A stretch of DNA of 64,000 nt, from the NCBI GenBank assembly GCA_947650365.1, contig OX393549.1, forward strand, positions 95,907,514 to 95,971,513, read 5' to 3'. The notes under the pieces are model-generated. The model did not search any database, was not told the DNA's origin, and saw only the letters and a program-made list of their open reading frames with translations. Each line of letters starts with the position of its first letter. The first letter of the stretch is position 1. The position numbers were made by a program, and so were the translations under genes. The DNA is from Chamaelirium japonicum (Eukaryota > Streptophyta > Magnoliopsida > Liliales > Melanthiaceae). Positions 22,500 through 34,504 of the stretch are shown piece by piece.

Positions 22500-24180
22500 T
22501 GACATTAACGTAGTTCATAGTGACATAAGAATACTCCAAATTTTCAACAGCATTCACCAAATTCTATGTCGACTTACTATACCGAAAGGCAGGCAGGTAA
22601 CATGGCATTTACCATTTCTTTACCAGTTTCAGAGCATGGAAAATAAAGCATACTAACATGAAGGTTTATGGATTTACCACGGACTAGTATCAATCAATAG
22701 AACTAAAACAGAATCAAAACATGCTATTCAAAAATAAATAAAAAATTGATAGAAGCTAGCATCATGTTTCAATGATCGTCTTGGACAAAAAATCCGTATT
22801 TTTCAAGCACCAATAAATGATAGCCAGTTACAATGCAATAACAAATGATAAAAGGCTGACGGATGCATCCAGCAACTACCCGTTCTATATTTTTTGTTAA
22901 AAAAAAAACAACCCTTAAATGAGTTCATATTAAAGGCATTGCTAGGGCCTCCATTTATGGAATTTGTCATAACTAAGTCATATAGAGAAATGGGAAAGAA
23001 TTGAGCCATGTGTGAGGAAGTTTACTATAAGCTGGATGCAACAATTTTGTTGAGTCGAGAATCAAGATAAGCCATGGGCAAGGTAAGCGATGTGTACAAC
23101 TTCCAAAATGTGCTTCAATGGGTATATTGAGCCTTGTGGGTGTCAAATGAACAACCAAATATGGGTGCCTTGGGTCCAAGGCAAAAACCAAACAAACATT
23201 CTCATGTATAATACGAAATAGTGATAATTCAATTAAAACATTTTAGAAGGTGATTATCAATGTGAAATTTTTAAAAATACAAGATACTTTAAATACAGCA
23301 TCAAAGGTCCAGATCCTATTCAGAGATGGAGACATGATTAGTGATATAATAATTCATATTTCATACTTCAAGTTTTTTTATATCTGCAAGTGCTATAAAG
23401 CATTATAATATAAAATTTACAACTCGTGTAGAATCTACGTATAAAAAATGCAATCAGTAACCATCGACCACGATCCACATAACCACATCACATCAAAAAA
23501 AAGCCAATTCAACTGTTAAAAAAGTTTCAAAATTTGTCCAAGCCTCCCATTAGATCATATAAAGTTCTTGGGATTGTTAATGATTTAAAAGGGGGAGAAA
23601 ACGGAACAGTGAGACTAAGACATACAAAATATTACAAGATATCCCCTTGCGGTGAGGGAACAAAAAATAAGAATAAAGGAAAATGAGGGAAAAAAAAAAG
23701 GAGCATGCATGTGTTGCTAACCAACTTAGGGACAACTTGACCAAAGCAGTCGGGATTATTGCATAATTCAACAGGGGTCAGTGAAAAGGTCAAAAAGAAG
23801 TAGCTAAAAAGAAATCTTCAATTAAACATTAGTTAAAGATTAGAAATGTCTATGCCTTCATGTGGCATTTCACGCAACTAACTATAGGATTTGATTTTAT
23901 TAATATTAAAATGAACACGTCAATATTTGTACAGCATGAAGATAGATAGGCATAGTCTTTTGGCTTTGTGAATATTAAATATCAGTAATCATTCCAAGTG
24001 GGGTCCAGTGAAGTTCATTCGATGAAACGTTACAAGGATCTGGAGAGAGATTCCTTGCAAAATATAGAGATACAAGGTTATTGGTTAAAATGTGTACAGC
24101 ACAATGCAAGATAGGCTGATAGGCACAGAGTCTTAATTATCGGACTCATACATCTAATAATTTCATCTAGTGTTAGCCAA
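22500..24180. other. Intron sequence, nothing recognised
   Basis: AT-rich sequence with only short frames. No repeat family or element end is visible by eye. Confidence 0.5.
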
Positions 24181-24194
24181 TGTGTACATGATTA

Positions 24195-24305
24195 AGTTCC
24201 AGCCTGTGCATAGAACAAGATCCCCCCTTTTTGTGCAGCATGTACACAAAAAAAGACCCCCCCTTTTTTTTGCAGCATGTGCACGAAAACCGACCCCCCC
24301 CAGCC
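24195..24305. repeat. C/T-rich ~32-bp repeats (left block)
   Basis: About three imperfect units of the form TTTTTGTGCAGCATGTACAC-AAAAAAAGACCCCCC, ending in GCACGAAAACCGACCC. The same unit recurs at 36030-36300. Confidence 0.75.
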
Positions 24306-25545
24306 CCACCCCCGCGTCTGCCGACCCGTTGCGCGGGGCCGACCGTCGTCTGTCTGTCGACCACCTGCATGGGGCCGGCAGTTGCGCCCGTCGACCCCCT
24401 GCCAGGAGCCGTGCAGGTGCGCGTCTACCAACCGGTTGCACGGGACCGACCATCTTTTGTCTGCCAACCCGCTGCGTATGGCCGACCATTGCGCCGGCCA
24501 ACCCTCTGCCAGGGGTTGACCCCCTGCTAAAGTCCGGCCGTTGCGCCCGTCAACCCCCTGCTAGGGGCCAGGCAGGTGCGCCTCTGCCGACCGGTTGCAC
24601 GGGGCCGACAATCGTCTGACTGTCGACTCGCTACATGGGATCGACTGTTGCGCCCACCGACCCCCTACCAGGGGCCGGCCGGGTGTGTCTGCCGACCCCC
24701 TGCGCGGGGGGCGACCGTTGCGCCCGCCGACTCCCTGCTAGGTGCCAGTCTGGTGCGTCTCTGCTGACCCGCTGCGCGCCCGCCGACCCCCTGTCAGGGG
24801 CCGGCTAGGTGCGCGTCTGTCGACCGGTTGCACAGGGTTGACCATCGTCTGTCTGCCCACCCGCTGCGTGGGACCGACCTTGCTCTCGCCGACCCTCTGT
24901 CAGGGGCCGGTCGGGTGTGCATCTGCTGACTCACTGCGCGGGGGGAGACTGTTGCGCCCGCCGAACCCCTGCCAGGGCCGGTCGGGTGTGCGTCTTTCGA
25001 CCCGTTGCACAGGCTGATCATCGTTTGTCTGCCGACCCGCTGCGCGAGGCCGACCGTTGTGCCTGCCGACCCCCTGCTAGGGGCCGGCCGGGTGCGCGTC
25101 GGCCGACCCGTTGCGCGGGACCGACCGTTGCCAAGGTTTTAAATCTCGGCCGATACCGGTACGTACCGGCCGGTACGTACCGGTTTTGGCCGGTTTGAGA
25201 CCGGTACTGCATCCGATCCCGATACCTGGCCCGTATCGGCCGGTACCGGTACGTACCGGTCCGTATCGGCCGGTTCAGGCCGGTACCGACCGGTACGGAC
25301 CGGTACCGACAGGTTAATTTTTTTTTTTTTTTTTTTTGGGTTTTTTTAAGGTTTTTTTTCTCAACCGGTACCGGTCCGTACCGGCCGGTACCGGTACGTA
25401 CCGGCCGGTACCGGTACGTACCGGCCGGTACCGGTTCAGGGCCGACCGATACCGCGACCGATACCGTGATTTTAAACCTTGACCGTTGCGCCTGCCGACC
25501 CCTTGCCGGGGGCCGGCAGGGTGTGCTTTTGCCGACTCGCTGCTC
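24306..25545. repeat. GC-rich minisatellite, 70- and ~107-bp units
   Basis: About ten units built on CGTTGCGCCCGCCGACCCCC-TGCCAGGGGCCGG, with or without an extra ~36-bp module (CCGACCATCGTCTGTCTGCC). Unit starts can be seen near 24376, 24486, 24540, 24647, 24717, 24777, 24879, 24950, 25055 and 25489. It is interrupted by the MITE at 25132-25481. The many long overlapping frames on both strands here are artefacts of high GC. One inverted unit lies at 36300-36420. Confidence 0.85.
25132..25481. mobile_element. hAT MITE, ACCGGTACGTACCGGT type
   Basis: A perfect 8-bp duplication ACCGTTGC is present (25124-25131 and 25482-25489). The ends are CAAGGTTTTAAATC and TTTAAACCTTG. Nearly the whole 350 bp outside a poly(T) core is made of ACCGGTACGTACCGG palindromes in tandem. 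Confidence 0.93.
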
Positions 25546-25810
25546 CTATTAGCATCGGTATTTTGAGACCCCTCTTTGGCCTCGTCCTCCTTTTCCTCCT
25601 CATCACCAGAACCGTCTTCCGCCATAGAAGGAAACTTCGAAACAGAAGCCACCTTCTTGACTCTCCCTTGCAGTTTGGGCATCATGATGGTCTTCCTGGG
25701 CCTCTTTGTCATCCACGACACCTCCACGTTCGCCTATTTCATTTCTTCTGCCATTCCTCGTCTCCGTAGATCGAGTAGATGGTGTCATTTTCTAGATAGC
25801 GGCTTGGGAG
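25546..25810 (-). pseudogene. Acidic ORF remnant, minus strand
   Basis: Minus-strand frames give a basic then acidic stretch (…AEDGSGDEEEKEDEAKEGS…). It may be the 3' part of the unidentified minus-strand unit whose 5' part is at 34700-35752, cut by the solo LTR. I do not recognise a domain. Confidence 0.35.
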
Positions 25811-26989
25811 GCGGTTGTATGCGCAAAAAAAGATCCGGGTCGTCTTTATTGCAAACACACGAAGATTACAGAGGCCGGGACCCGGGGACTCGGGGTTGGT
25901 GAGCCGGGTGCGGCGAATATTCGATTAGGAGATTGTGGGAGAGATCCTCTAGAGGGTCCTTTTGATCCGCATCTCCATGTGGTATTCGTGCGAGAGCTCT
26001 GAAGGGGTTGCACAGGACAGAGGTATTTACAGGGTAAGGGTTCTTTGAGAGGCTAAGGAATATCCGCCGTTGCTTTTGTCCCTTCTGTGCTTCGCGCTTC
26101 CTCGGTTAGGGGTTTTCGGCTTCGTTCCTCGGTCTTCGTGTCTTACTCGATCCTTGCTAGACCTCGGTGTCCTTGATCGTCGGTTCGCGGCGTCGATCGT
26201 GCTTTTGGCGTCGGCTTTGGCTTTGGCTTTCGGCTTTGGCTTTGTTTTGGCGTGGCTCTGGCTTTTGTTTTGCTTTAGTGCTTGCGCTTGAACGTAGACG
26301 GGTAGAGACTTGCGATGCTTTAGTTCTTCCGGACTTCGCGTCGTATCGGCTAGAACGTGCGGTGCTTTGCTCGTGACCGGCGTATATGTTGCTTTGGCGC
26401 GGGCTTTACCGAGGCTTTTGCTTTGGCTTCTTGCATTGCTTTTGCTTCGGCGTTGACTTGATCTTCTCCTCGAACGACGGTGGCTACTTCTTCAAGGCTT
26501 CTGGCTTCCTCGACGGTTTAGGCGTCGGCTCGACTTCTCTTCTTCTCCGGACTTCTTTGGCTTGATTGGAGTCGAAGGATTTGAAGACGACGAATGTAGC
26601 GCTGACTTTGCTTCTCTTCTCCGGGCTTCTTTGGCGTGATCGGAGTCGAAGGGTTCCTTTGAAAACAGCGAGGGTGGCACCGATCTCCGTGCGACGGTTG
26701 TAGCATCGGCTTTGCTTTGAAGACTACGGGTGTAACGACGACTTTGCTTCTCTTCTTCTCCGGGCTTTTTTGGCGTGATCGGAGTCGAAGGGTTCCTTTG
26801 AAGAAGGCGGGGGTAGCGCAGATCTCCGTGCGACGGTTGTAGCGTCGGCTTTGCTTTGAAGACGACGGGTGTAGCGACGCTTCGGGTGTTCCTCTCCAAG
26901 CTTTCTTCTTCGTGGATGGAGCGGGAGTTTGTCGAAGGCGACGGGGTGATGATGCTTCGGTATTCTTCTCCGGGCTTTTGGGCTTGATC

Positions 26990-27616
26990 TTCTTGTGCAA
27001 GGGTCTTCACTTTGATGAGGGCTTTCAATGGACTAAGCCGGTCCCGAAAAGTTAGGCTTGTCAGTGCCTCGTGAAGCCTTGGGTCGATGAAGAGCGCGAC
27101 TCCTCTTCTGTAGAGCTCCTTCGTCTTGTCTTCGTCTTTGACCCTTCGACCTGGCGACGGTTGTGCCGTCGGCTTCTTCTCCGGGCGTATTTGGCGTAAT
27201 CGGAGTTGAAGGCTTTGTTGAAGACAACGGGTGTAGCGCCGCTTCGGGTATCCTTCTCCAAGCTTTCTTCTTCGTAAATGGAGCGGATGCTTGTTGAAGA
27301 CGACAGGGTGATATCGCTTCAATCTTCTTTTCCGGGCTTTTGCGCTTGATCGGAATCGAAGGTTTGTTGGAGACGACGGGGTGATGTCACTCCGATCTTC
27401 TTCTCCGGCCTTCGCTTCTGGCGTCTTCGGAGTCGAAGGGTTGTTGGAGACGACGGGGTGATGCCGCTCCGATCTTCTTCTCCGGCCTTTGCTTCTGGCG
27501 TCTTCGGAGTCGAAGGGTTCTTCTCCGAGCTTTCTTCTTCGTGCACGAAGTCGAAGGGATGATCTTCTTGTGCAAGGGTCTTCATGTTGATGAGAACTTT
27601 CGATAGACTAAGCCGG
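26990..27616 (+). repeat. Tandem arrays inside solo LTR 1
   Basis: Units containing GGCTTGATCGGAGTCGAAGG and GACGACGGGGTGATGCCGCT recur roughly every 65-95 bp. A larger ~0.5-0.6 kb segment starting TGTGCAAGGGTCTTCA occurs near 26993, 27577 and 33836. The long minus-strand frames here (26492-27322 and others) are read-throughs of these repeats. Confidence 0.75.
27602..27616. other. LINE target-site duplication, left
   Basis: GATAGACTAAGCCGG is repeated exactly at 33371-33385 behind the poly(A). Confidence 0.95.
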
Positions 27617-27638
27617 GGGAAAAGATATCAAGCGGAGG

Positions 27639-29644
27639 ATGAGAGGGTACGGCGAGCGATTTCGAGGGCGACTCCGAGGGCGACAGGGTGGTTCTCCGCC
27701 GCCTGACGTCTGGCATCCTCGCACGAACCGCCGGCATCAGAACCCCATCATCAATCCGCGTGTCCTCAATGTATACTGGCGGAGAGATTCGGCGGCTCTC
27801 CCCTCGGGAACGCAATCCAGGCGTCATCCGGTCCTTAACCCTAGGGTTCAGAACGGGCGTTGGAGAAACCGAGAGTCAGAGGGGTCACAGAAGTCTGCCA
27901 TACAGCCTCGGGAAGACGCTACAGCTCCTGCCTCCCATCATTCAGATCTTGGTCATGCCGGCGGATCTCAACCGCAGGCAAATGCTTTTAATGAGAATCT
28001 CCAGCGCTCCTCGAGAGGACCAAGAGCCAGATCTTGGGCGGAGCTCTTTGGCGGGCAAGGACAACACCCCTCCCAAGCCCAAACCATTCACCCCCCCCCC
28101 CCCCCCGCCGCTTCCTCTCCTTCCTCTCCCCCCCCCCATCCGCCGCTTTCGCTTCCGTATCCTCGGTCACCCCCAGCTTCCAGGGTGCCTTGCCCGTTCC
28201 AGAAAGGTTGTTATCACTGCGGAGAGAGAGGGCATCTCATCTCATCCTGTCGTAACGCGATGGTGTGCTGGATTTGCAGGGGGATAGGGCATTCTTCCTC
28301 TCGATGCCCCTTGAGGGTCGTTCTGACCTCATCTGCCCATAATCAACCGGCTTTCCACCCCCCTTCCCCGCCCAGATCCTTCCCCCACCCGTTCGTGACC
28401 GTCTCCCCTTCAGTTGAATCCCGCGAAGTGATTTCCAAGATGGAGTCCTGCGCCCTAGTCTGCGTTACGCAGGGATCTACAACTGCCCCAGAGCTTTCTG
28501 CGGCCTTGAAGTCCCACTGGCAATCAGAATGGTCTTTCCCGACCTGGCAACTAGGGTTCTCGGAGTTTCTGGTCGAATTCCCTACCCCCTCTGCTAGACA
28601 TTCTCAGATCAGCAGAGTGTCAGCCTCGGTCGGAGCACTATCTCTGGAGTTCAAGGCTTGGTCACCATCACACAGAGCCAGAGGTTCCTGCTCATTCTTT
28701 CTGGTTCGTCTCTTCATCTCGGGAGTCCCCTCCACTGCTGGAATACACCAGCGATGCAGGCAGCTCTGGCTCCCTACGGAGAACTGGTCGCGATCGAGAA
28801 CACCATGGAGTCTTTCAGCAATCTCCAAGTTATGATAGTTTCGTTCAGATCTATCAACCCATCAGCGATTCCTGCTGCTCTTTCAGTTCGCGTCGGGGAC
28901 TACTTTTTCGAGCTTACTATCAGAGTTTCAAACTCGTCTTCCCCGGGCTCCTCGTCCGCTTCAGTTCGTCAACCTGGGAGCTCTTCTGACCAATTGGGTC
29001 TTACCGACGAACCACCAGCCCCGCCGGCCCAGCTCGACCCGGTCCAAGAGGGGGGTTGTTCAACCTCAGCCATCCCGATTAGAGGTGAAGGTAACGCTTT
29101 TGGTAGGGAATCTCCCTGCCCAGCTGTCTTGGATCCCCGTAACTGCGCTATACCTAATGGGTCTCCTTTTGAAATTCGTCCTCCCCGTAATTCTGGGGAT
29201 TCGATAGTTAATGTTTTTCCCCCCAATGGTGCTGGGGATGCTACGATGGTAGATCCCCAGCCTCAGCCTGTTTTTACTGATGTGGATCTGGATTTGCCTA
29301 GTCAGGTTTTAGAAGATACAGAGCCTTGTCTAGAGGTCCCCCACGAGGAAGCAGGCCAGGAGGGTTTGGCAGATGAGTCCACTGCTCCCCAGCCCCTTCT
29401 CCGGACCTACGCGCGCAGGAACCCTAGATCACAGCATCACATCATGCAGAGCCTGAGGAGTTTTTTGGCTTCGAGAGCGGAGGAAGACTTTGCTCTTTTT
29501 CTGGACCTGCTAGACCGAGACGCTATCCTGCAGATAGCCTCGGAGTGTGGGTTTGCATTTGGAAACGATGCTTCGGCGGCGAAGGAATTTTTGTCTTCTT
29601 CCCTTGCACTGGAGAAGAGTAGGGTTTTGGCCGATGGCCTGTAA
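27639..29644 (+). pseudogene. LINE ORF1 (nucleic-acid-binding protein), one frameshift
   Basis: ORF1 proteins coat LINE RNA and help target-primed reverse transcription. The first frame (27639-28835) is proline/serine/arginine rich. It carries two CX2CX4HX4C zinc knuckles at 28209-28310, CYHCGERGHLISSC and CWICRGIGHSSSRC, near residues 191-224. The reading then shifts by one frame somewhere in 28597-28835 and continues (to 29644) through a region like an RRM-type fold (LVAIENTMESFSNLQVMIVS), a long acidic/proline linker and a C-terminal helix-rich part. In most plant LINEs the DUF4283 domain precedes the knuckles; here the knuckles come first. The start is taken at the first ATG of the open frame, but an upstream start is possible. 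Confidence 0.85.
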
Positions 29645-29652
29645 TTGTGTTA

Positions 29653-32600
29653 ATGAAAATATTATCCTGGAATATTAGGGGTCTTGGGGCTGTGGAGAAG
29701 AGATTGGTTGTCGCTTTGCTTTGTCGTTTGCATGGTTTAGACATTATTTGTCTGCAGGAGACGAAGACGTGTGACCCCAGTGCAGCTTTCCTGAGGAGCT
29801 TGTCAGGCGGCCTCAAGTTCTCTTGCGAATCTCTTAATGCGACAGGGGCGTCAGGGGGGGTGCTCATCGGATGGAAGGATGATTTTTTGGAGTTGACCAG
29901 CAAGCGAGTCGGCGTTTTCTCCCTTTCGGTGACCCTCACGTGCAGGTCCAGCAGAGTGGTTAGGGAGTTCACCTCAATCTATGTGCCGAATGACGTTAGC
30001 ATCCGTAATGCTTTTTGGATTGAACTTGAAGAATTTAGAGGCAGTAAGACAGTCCCCTGGGTCCTGTGTGGTGACTTTAATGTTACGAGGTTTAGCCACG
30101 AGAGGATAGGAGGTCTAGGGCATCCAGGTGCCATGGAAGATATCTCCAACTTCATCCGTTCCCTAGATCTGAATGACCTCCCTCTCCTAGGTCGGCTGTT
30201 CACGTGGACTAACAAACGTGAGGTCCCCCCCAAGGCGAGATTGGACAGGTTTCTCACTTCTAGCGAGTGGGACGCAGCTTTCCCTAATTCTACACAGAGA
30301 AGCTTGCAATCTCTGGTCTCAGATCATGTTCCGCTTTTATTGGATACGTGCACCTCTTGGCCTCGCTCTCCCCGTCGCTTCCGATTTGAGAGAATGTGGC
30401 TTGAAGACCCTACCTTCGCTTCTCTGGTCAGGAAATGGTGGTCTCAAATGCCAACAGACTTCAACTCAGCGAGGAACCGGGTTCGCAAACTCAGAGGCCT
30501 CCGTCAGAAAATCAAGGGCTGGGAACGCTCCCGATTTGGTTCAGTCCTTCGTCGTAAACAGATCATGCTTAATACGATAGAGGAATTGGAGTTGAAGGAG
30601 GAATCTGCTCCTCTTATGGTGGAAGAGAGGTCCACTCTTAATACCGCGAAGGCAGACCTTTTGACTTTACTACGTATGGAAGAGATTATGTGGAAACAGC
30701 GTTCGAGAGACAAATGGATCAAATTGGGCGATCTTAACATGGCTTTCTTCCACAAGGTAGCTAACGGGAGGAGGATCAGGAACGAAGTCCAGCACCTGAG
30801 GGTAGGGGGTCGTCAATTGGAGGGGACGGAAGAGGTGCTTACGGGAGTTACAAACCACTTCAAGGCGTATTTTCAAGATCTCCCAGCGTCCTCTACTTCT
30901 CTTTCCTGGGAAGATTTGCCAATTAAAAGGATTCCAATTTCGGCGGAATTGGACAGGCAGTTCACGCAGGAGGAGATCCGTAAAGCAGTACTGGATATGA
31001 ATGGGAATGGAGCCCCTGGCCCAGATGGCTTTTCGATGCAATTCTTTCAGACCTTCTGGGATTGTATCGCTCCAGATGTCACCAGATTCATATTAGACTT
31101 CTTTGAAGGCTCTGCTTCCTTGGAAAGTCTCAATTATTCCATCCTCATCCTCATACCTAAGAGGTCAGATTCTTCAGCAGTGTCGGACTTCAGACCTATC
31201 AGCCTTTCCAATTGCATCTATAAGATCATCGCCAAACTTCTAGCGAACAGATTATCCCCGATTATGGATGGCTTAATCAGCAAATCACAATCGGCGTTTA
31301 TCAAAGGTAGAATGATTCTTGATAGCGTTGTTTCGGTACAAGAGATCCTCTACCACTTGAAGGAGACAAAGTCGGAAGGACTGGTTCTTAAGCTAGACTT
31401 TGAGAAGGCATTTGATAGGCTCCACTGGGACTTCGTGCTTTCCACTTTGCGGGCTAAGGGCTTCTCCCATAATTGGATCAATTGGGTATATTGCTGTCTT
31501 AGTTCTTCCAAACTCTCATGCTCGATCAACGGCGCGACTAGAGGCCATTTCCGCATGCACAAAGGCTTGAAACAAGGATGCCCGCTCTCCCCGTTCCTCT
31601 TTATTCTGGCTGTTGATGCCTTCGATGCGATACTCCATAGAGCCAACTCTCGGAACCTTTTCCGCGGGATCAGAGGTAACTCCTGGTGTATACCTAACCT
31701 GCATTTTGCTGACGATACTATTCTTTTCTGTGAAGCCGAACTCGAGCAGGTAGCAGTCTTGAAGATTATTCTCTACGCTCTCGAGTGTTGTTCAGGATTG
31801 CGGATCAACTTCTGTAAGAGCTCCATGTACTATGTCAGGCCTTTCCGAGAGAAGGGCGTTTTGGCATCGACTCTACTGAACTGCAAGCTAGATTCCTTCC
31901 CTATGACATATCTGGGGCTTCCTATAAGCAACAAGCTCCTGGGTAGAGCGGATTGGCTCAAGGTGGTTGAGAAGGTGGAAGGTCGGCTTTCCAATTGGAA
32001 AGGAAGGTTTCTTTCACTTGGGGGCCAGCTTACCCTAGTTAATTCTGTGCTGTCAGCTATCCCGTCTTATTATCTAGCGTTCTACCTCATTCCTGCCTGG
32101 GTCATCAGGAGAATAGACGGGATCCGCAGCTCTTTTCTTTGGAAGGGAGCAGATGGTAAGTTGGGTTCCTATCATCTGGCTAATTGGGGTCTATCATGCA
32201 AGTCGCGCAATCAGGGGGACTTGGTGTCACTAACCTCAAAGACTTTAATCGAGCTCTTCTAGGGAAATGGTGGTGGAGACTCCAGAACGACCAGGGGGAC
32301 AACTGGTCGTCAATCATCAGGGACAGATACTTCAACCGGTTCTCTCCTCTACAAACCAGAAGTAGAGCGTCATGGAAACTATCTACGTTTTGGAAAGGCA
32401 TCCGCAAAGTAGGAGCTCCCTTCCGATCCTGCATTAGGTTGGTTCCAGGTAATGGCAAGGACATCAAATTTTGGACCGACCACTGGGTAGATGACATTAG
32501 CCTCGCTTCCCTTTTCTATGAACTTTTTGATTTGGCATGGGACAACCAGGCCTCGGTTCATTCCCAGACATCGGAGTCTTCAGAGGGCCGTTCCTGGACA

Positions 32601-33281
32601 GTGAGATTCAGGAGGTCGATTCCGGAAGCTTTACAGGGGCAACTCTCAGATCTTTACCAAATACTAGAGAACTTCTCTCTGGGTGACGGTAGAGACTCCT
32701 CGAGATGGAAGCCGGAGTCTTCAGGGGTCTTCTCGGTGAGATCCTTCTACAGATTCCTGAATAACGGAGGATTGATCTGCCCTATTGCAACTCACCTTTG
32801 GAAGTCGCCGGCTCCGTTGAAGATCAGGATCTTCATGTGGCTTGCTATCAAGGAGAAGATATTGACTAGGGTGAATCTACGCAAGCGGAACAACCCCAAT
32901 GTTACTGATACTTCCTGTCCCCTGTGCCGCGCACACAGGGAAGATGTGAACCACCTTTTTCTCAGATGCCAGTTTGCCAGGTCCCTTTGGTCCATGCTTA
33001 AACATCGCCTGGGTATCCGAGGTCATCCGGGCTCCTTGCGTTCTCTTTGAACACTTTGGCGTATTAAAAGGGTGAAGAAGGTGTTACACCCGGCATGAGA
33101 TCTCTTGGTGATTGGTCTCTGCAGGAGCATTTGGCGGGAACGCAACTTCAGAGTTTTCTCGAATAAGGAGCTGCCGATAGGGTTCGTATGGTCCAACTAT
33201 GTAGCAATGGTTACTAGCTGGTCTCCAGGTTTCTCCGTTAAGACCTCAGGGAGGATTAGCCCCTTTCTTAGTCTCTTGTAA
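29653..33281 (+). pseudogene. LINE ORF2: AP endonuclease, reverse transcriptase, zf-RVT
   Basis: ORF2 nicks target DNA and copies the LINE RNA. ATG at 29653 follows the ORF1 stop by 8 bases. The endonuclease domain shows WNIRGLG, QETK, VLCGDFNVTRF and LVSDHVPLLL. The RT domain shows APGPDGF, DFRPISLSNCIYK, LKLDFEKAFDRLHWDF, GLKQGCPLSPFLF and the catalytic FADD (LHFADDTILFC) with YLGLPIS after it. A cysteine motif CPLCRAHREDVNHLFLRC sits near 32917-32970. The main frame is lost in the G5 run at 32214-32218 and continues in another frame at 32184-33050. TGA stops at 33048 and near 33096 interrupt the tail, which otherwise resembles the IWRERN block to 33281. The enzyme is inactive unless corrected at the RNA level. 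Confidence 0.93.
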
Positions 33282-33370
33282 CTTCATTTATTTGTCTTTT
33301 TAATAAAGCTTGGGGTATGCTCAACCCCATCCTCTCTTTCTCGGAAAGGAATTGCTCAAAAAAAAAAAAA

Positions 33371-33385
33371 GATAGACTAAGCCGG
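33371..33385. other. LINE target-site duplication, right
   Basis: Exact second copy of GATAGACTAAGCCGG following the poly(A). Confidence 0.95.
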
Positions 33386-34023
33386 TCCCGAAGGGATAGG
33401 CTTGCCCGTGCCTCGTGAAGCCTTGGGTCGATGAAGGACGCGTCTCCTCCTCTGCAGAGCTTCTTCGCCTTGTCTTCATCTTCGACCCTTCGACCTGGCG
33501 ACGGTTGTGGCGACGGCTTCTTCAACGGGCGTATTTGGCGTAATCGGAGTTGAAGGCTTTGTTGAAGACGACGGGTGTAGCGTCGCTTCGGGTATTCTTC
33601 TCCAAGCTTTCTTCTTCGTAAATGGAGCGGATGCTTGTTGAAGATGACGAGGTGATGCCGCTTCAATCTTCTTATCCGGGCTTTTGGGCTTGATCGGAGT
33701 CGAAGGTTTGTTGAAGCCGACGGGGTAGTGCCGCTCCGATCTTCTTCTCCGGCCTTTGCTTCTGGCGTCTTCGGAAAAGGGTTCTTCTCCGAGCTTTTTT
33801 CTTCGTGCATGGAGTCGAAGGCTTGATCTTATTGTGCAAGGGTCTTCACTTTGATGAGGGCTTTCAATGGACTAAGCCGGTCCCGAAGGGATAGGCTTGC
33901 CTGTGCCTCGTGAAGTCTTGGGTCGATGAAGAGCGCGTCTCCTCTTCTGCAGAGCTCCTTCGCTTTGCCTACAGCTCTAGCTCTGACCCCTTCGACCTTT
34001 TGAGCCTTCCCCCCCCCCCCCCC

Positions 34024-34033
34024 TCTATTTATA
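34024..34033 (+). promoter_or_regulatory. TATA box in solo LTR 1
   Basis: CTATTTATAG, conserved at the equivalent place in copies 2 (49696-49705) and 3 (56314-56323, minus). It marks the U3/R region. Confidence 0.7.
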
Positions 34034-34504
34034 GGTGAAGGAGGGGAGGGGAGAGATATGGGAAGATTTATTTGAACCCCTTTAATATCTCTCCCATAGC
34101 TACCCAAGATTTATTCATTCATTGATGAGGGGAATAAGCCTTTAATTGCTTTCCTTTTCTGGCGGAATAGTTATGGCTCAATCCTTTTTGAATTTATTTT
34201 GAATCTTGCATATAAAGTCGATGGCGACACGGCTTCGTTTCTTGTCCGTCGGATCGAGGGATCGACGTAGGTCCACACTTATGTAGACGTCATACGCAAC
34301 CTCCCCCCGCGCATGGTGGTATTTGTTTCCTTTTTCTTCTTTTCTTTCCTTTCTTTTCTTTCTTTCTTTCTTTTCCTTCTTTTCTTTTCCTTTCTTTCTT
34401 TTCTTGCATGGCCGGCCACCCCTTAAGGGGTTCGAACGTCTAGAAGGGGGCCGGGTGGGCCCCACTTGAGGATGGGCCCACCCGGCCCCCCTTGTTTGGC
34501 GCGG

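Larger units (their letters stand above)
27617..33370 (+). mobile_element. L1-type LINE, full length, nearly intact
   Basis: Bounded by a 15-bp perfect duplication. It has a 5' end at GGGAAAAGATATC, ORF1, a 9-bp spacer, ORF2, a short 3' UTR with AATAAA at 33302, and a 13-base poly(A) tail at 33358-33370. Length is 5,754 bp. Few lesions are visible: one frameshift in ORF1, one in ORF2 and two TGA stops near the ORF2 end. It is therefore the youngest-looking autonomous-type element in the window. Confidence 0.95.

Noticed and set aside
24163..25317. Many overlapping frames of 60-149 codons on both strands
   Set aside because: They arise from a GC-rich tandem repeat with few stop codons. Products are repetitive arginine/proline/glycine strings with no domain.
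26492..27322. 276-codon minus-strand frame rich in KPGEEE and PTLQPSHGD
   Set aside because: Read-through of the tandem arrays in the solo LTR; similar frames occur in all three LTR copies and unit count varies.
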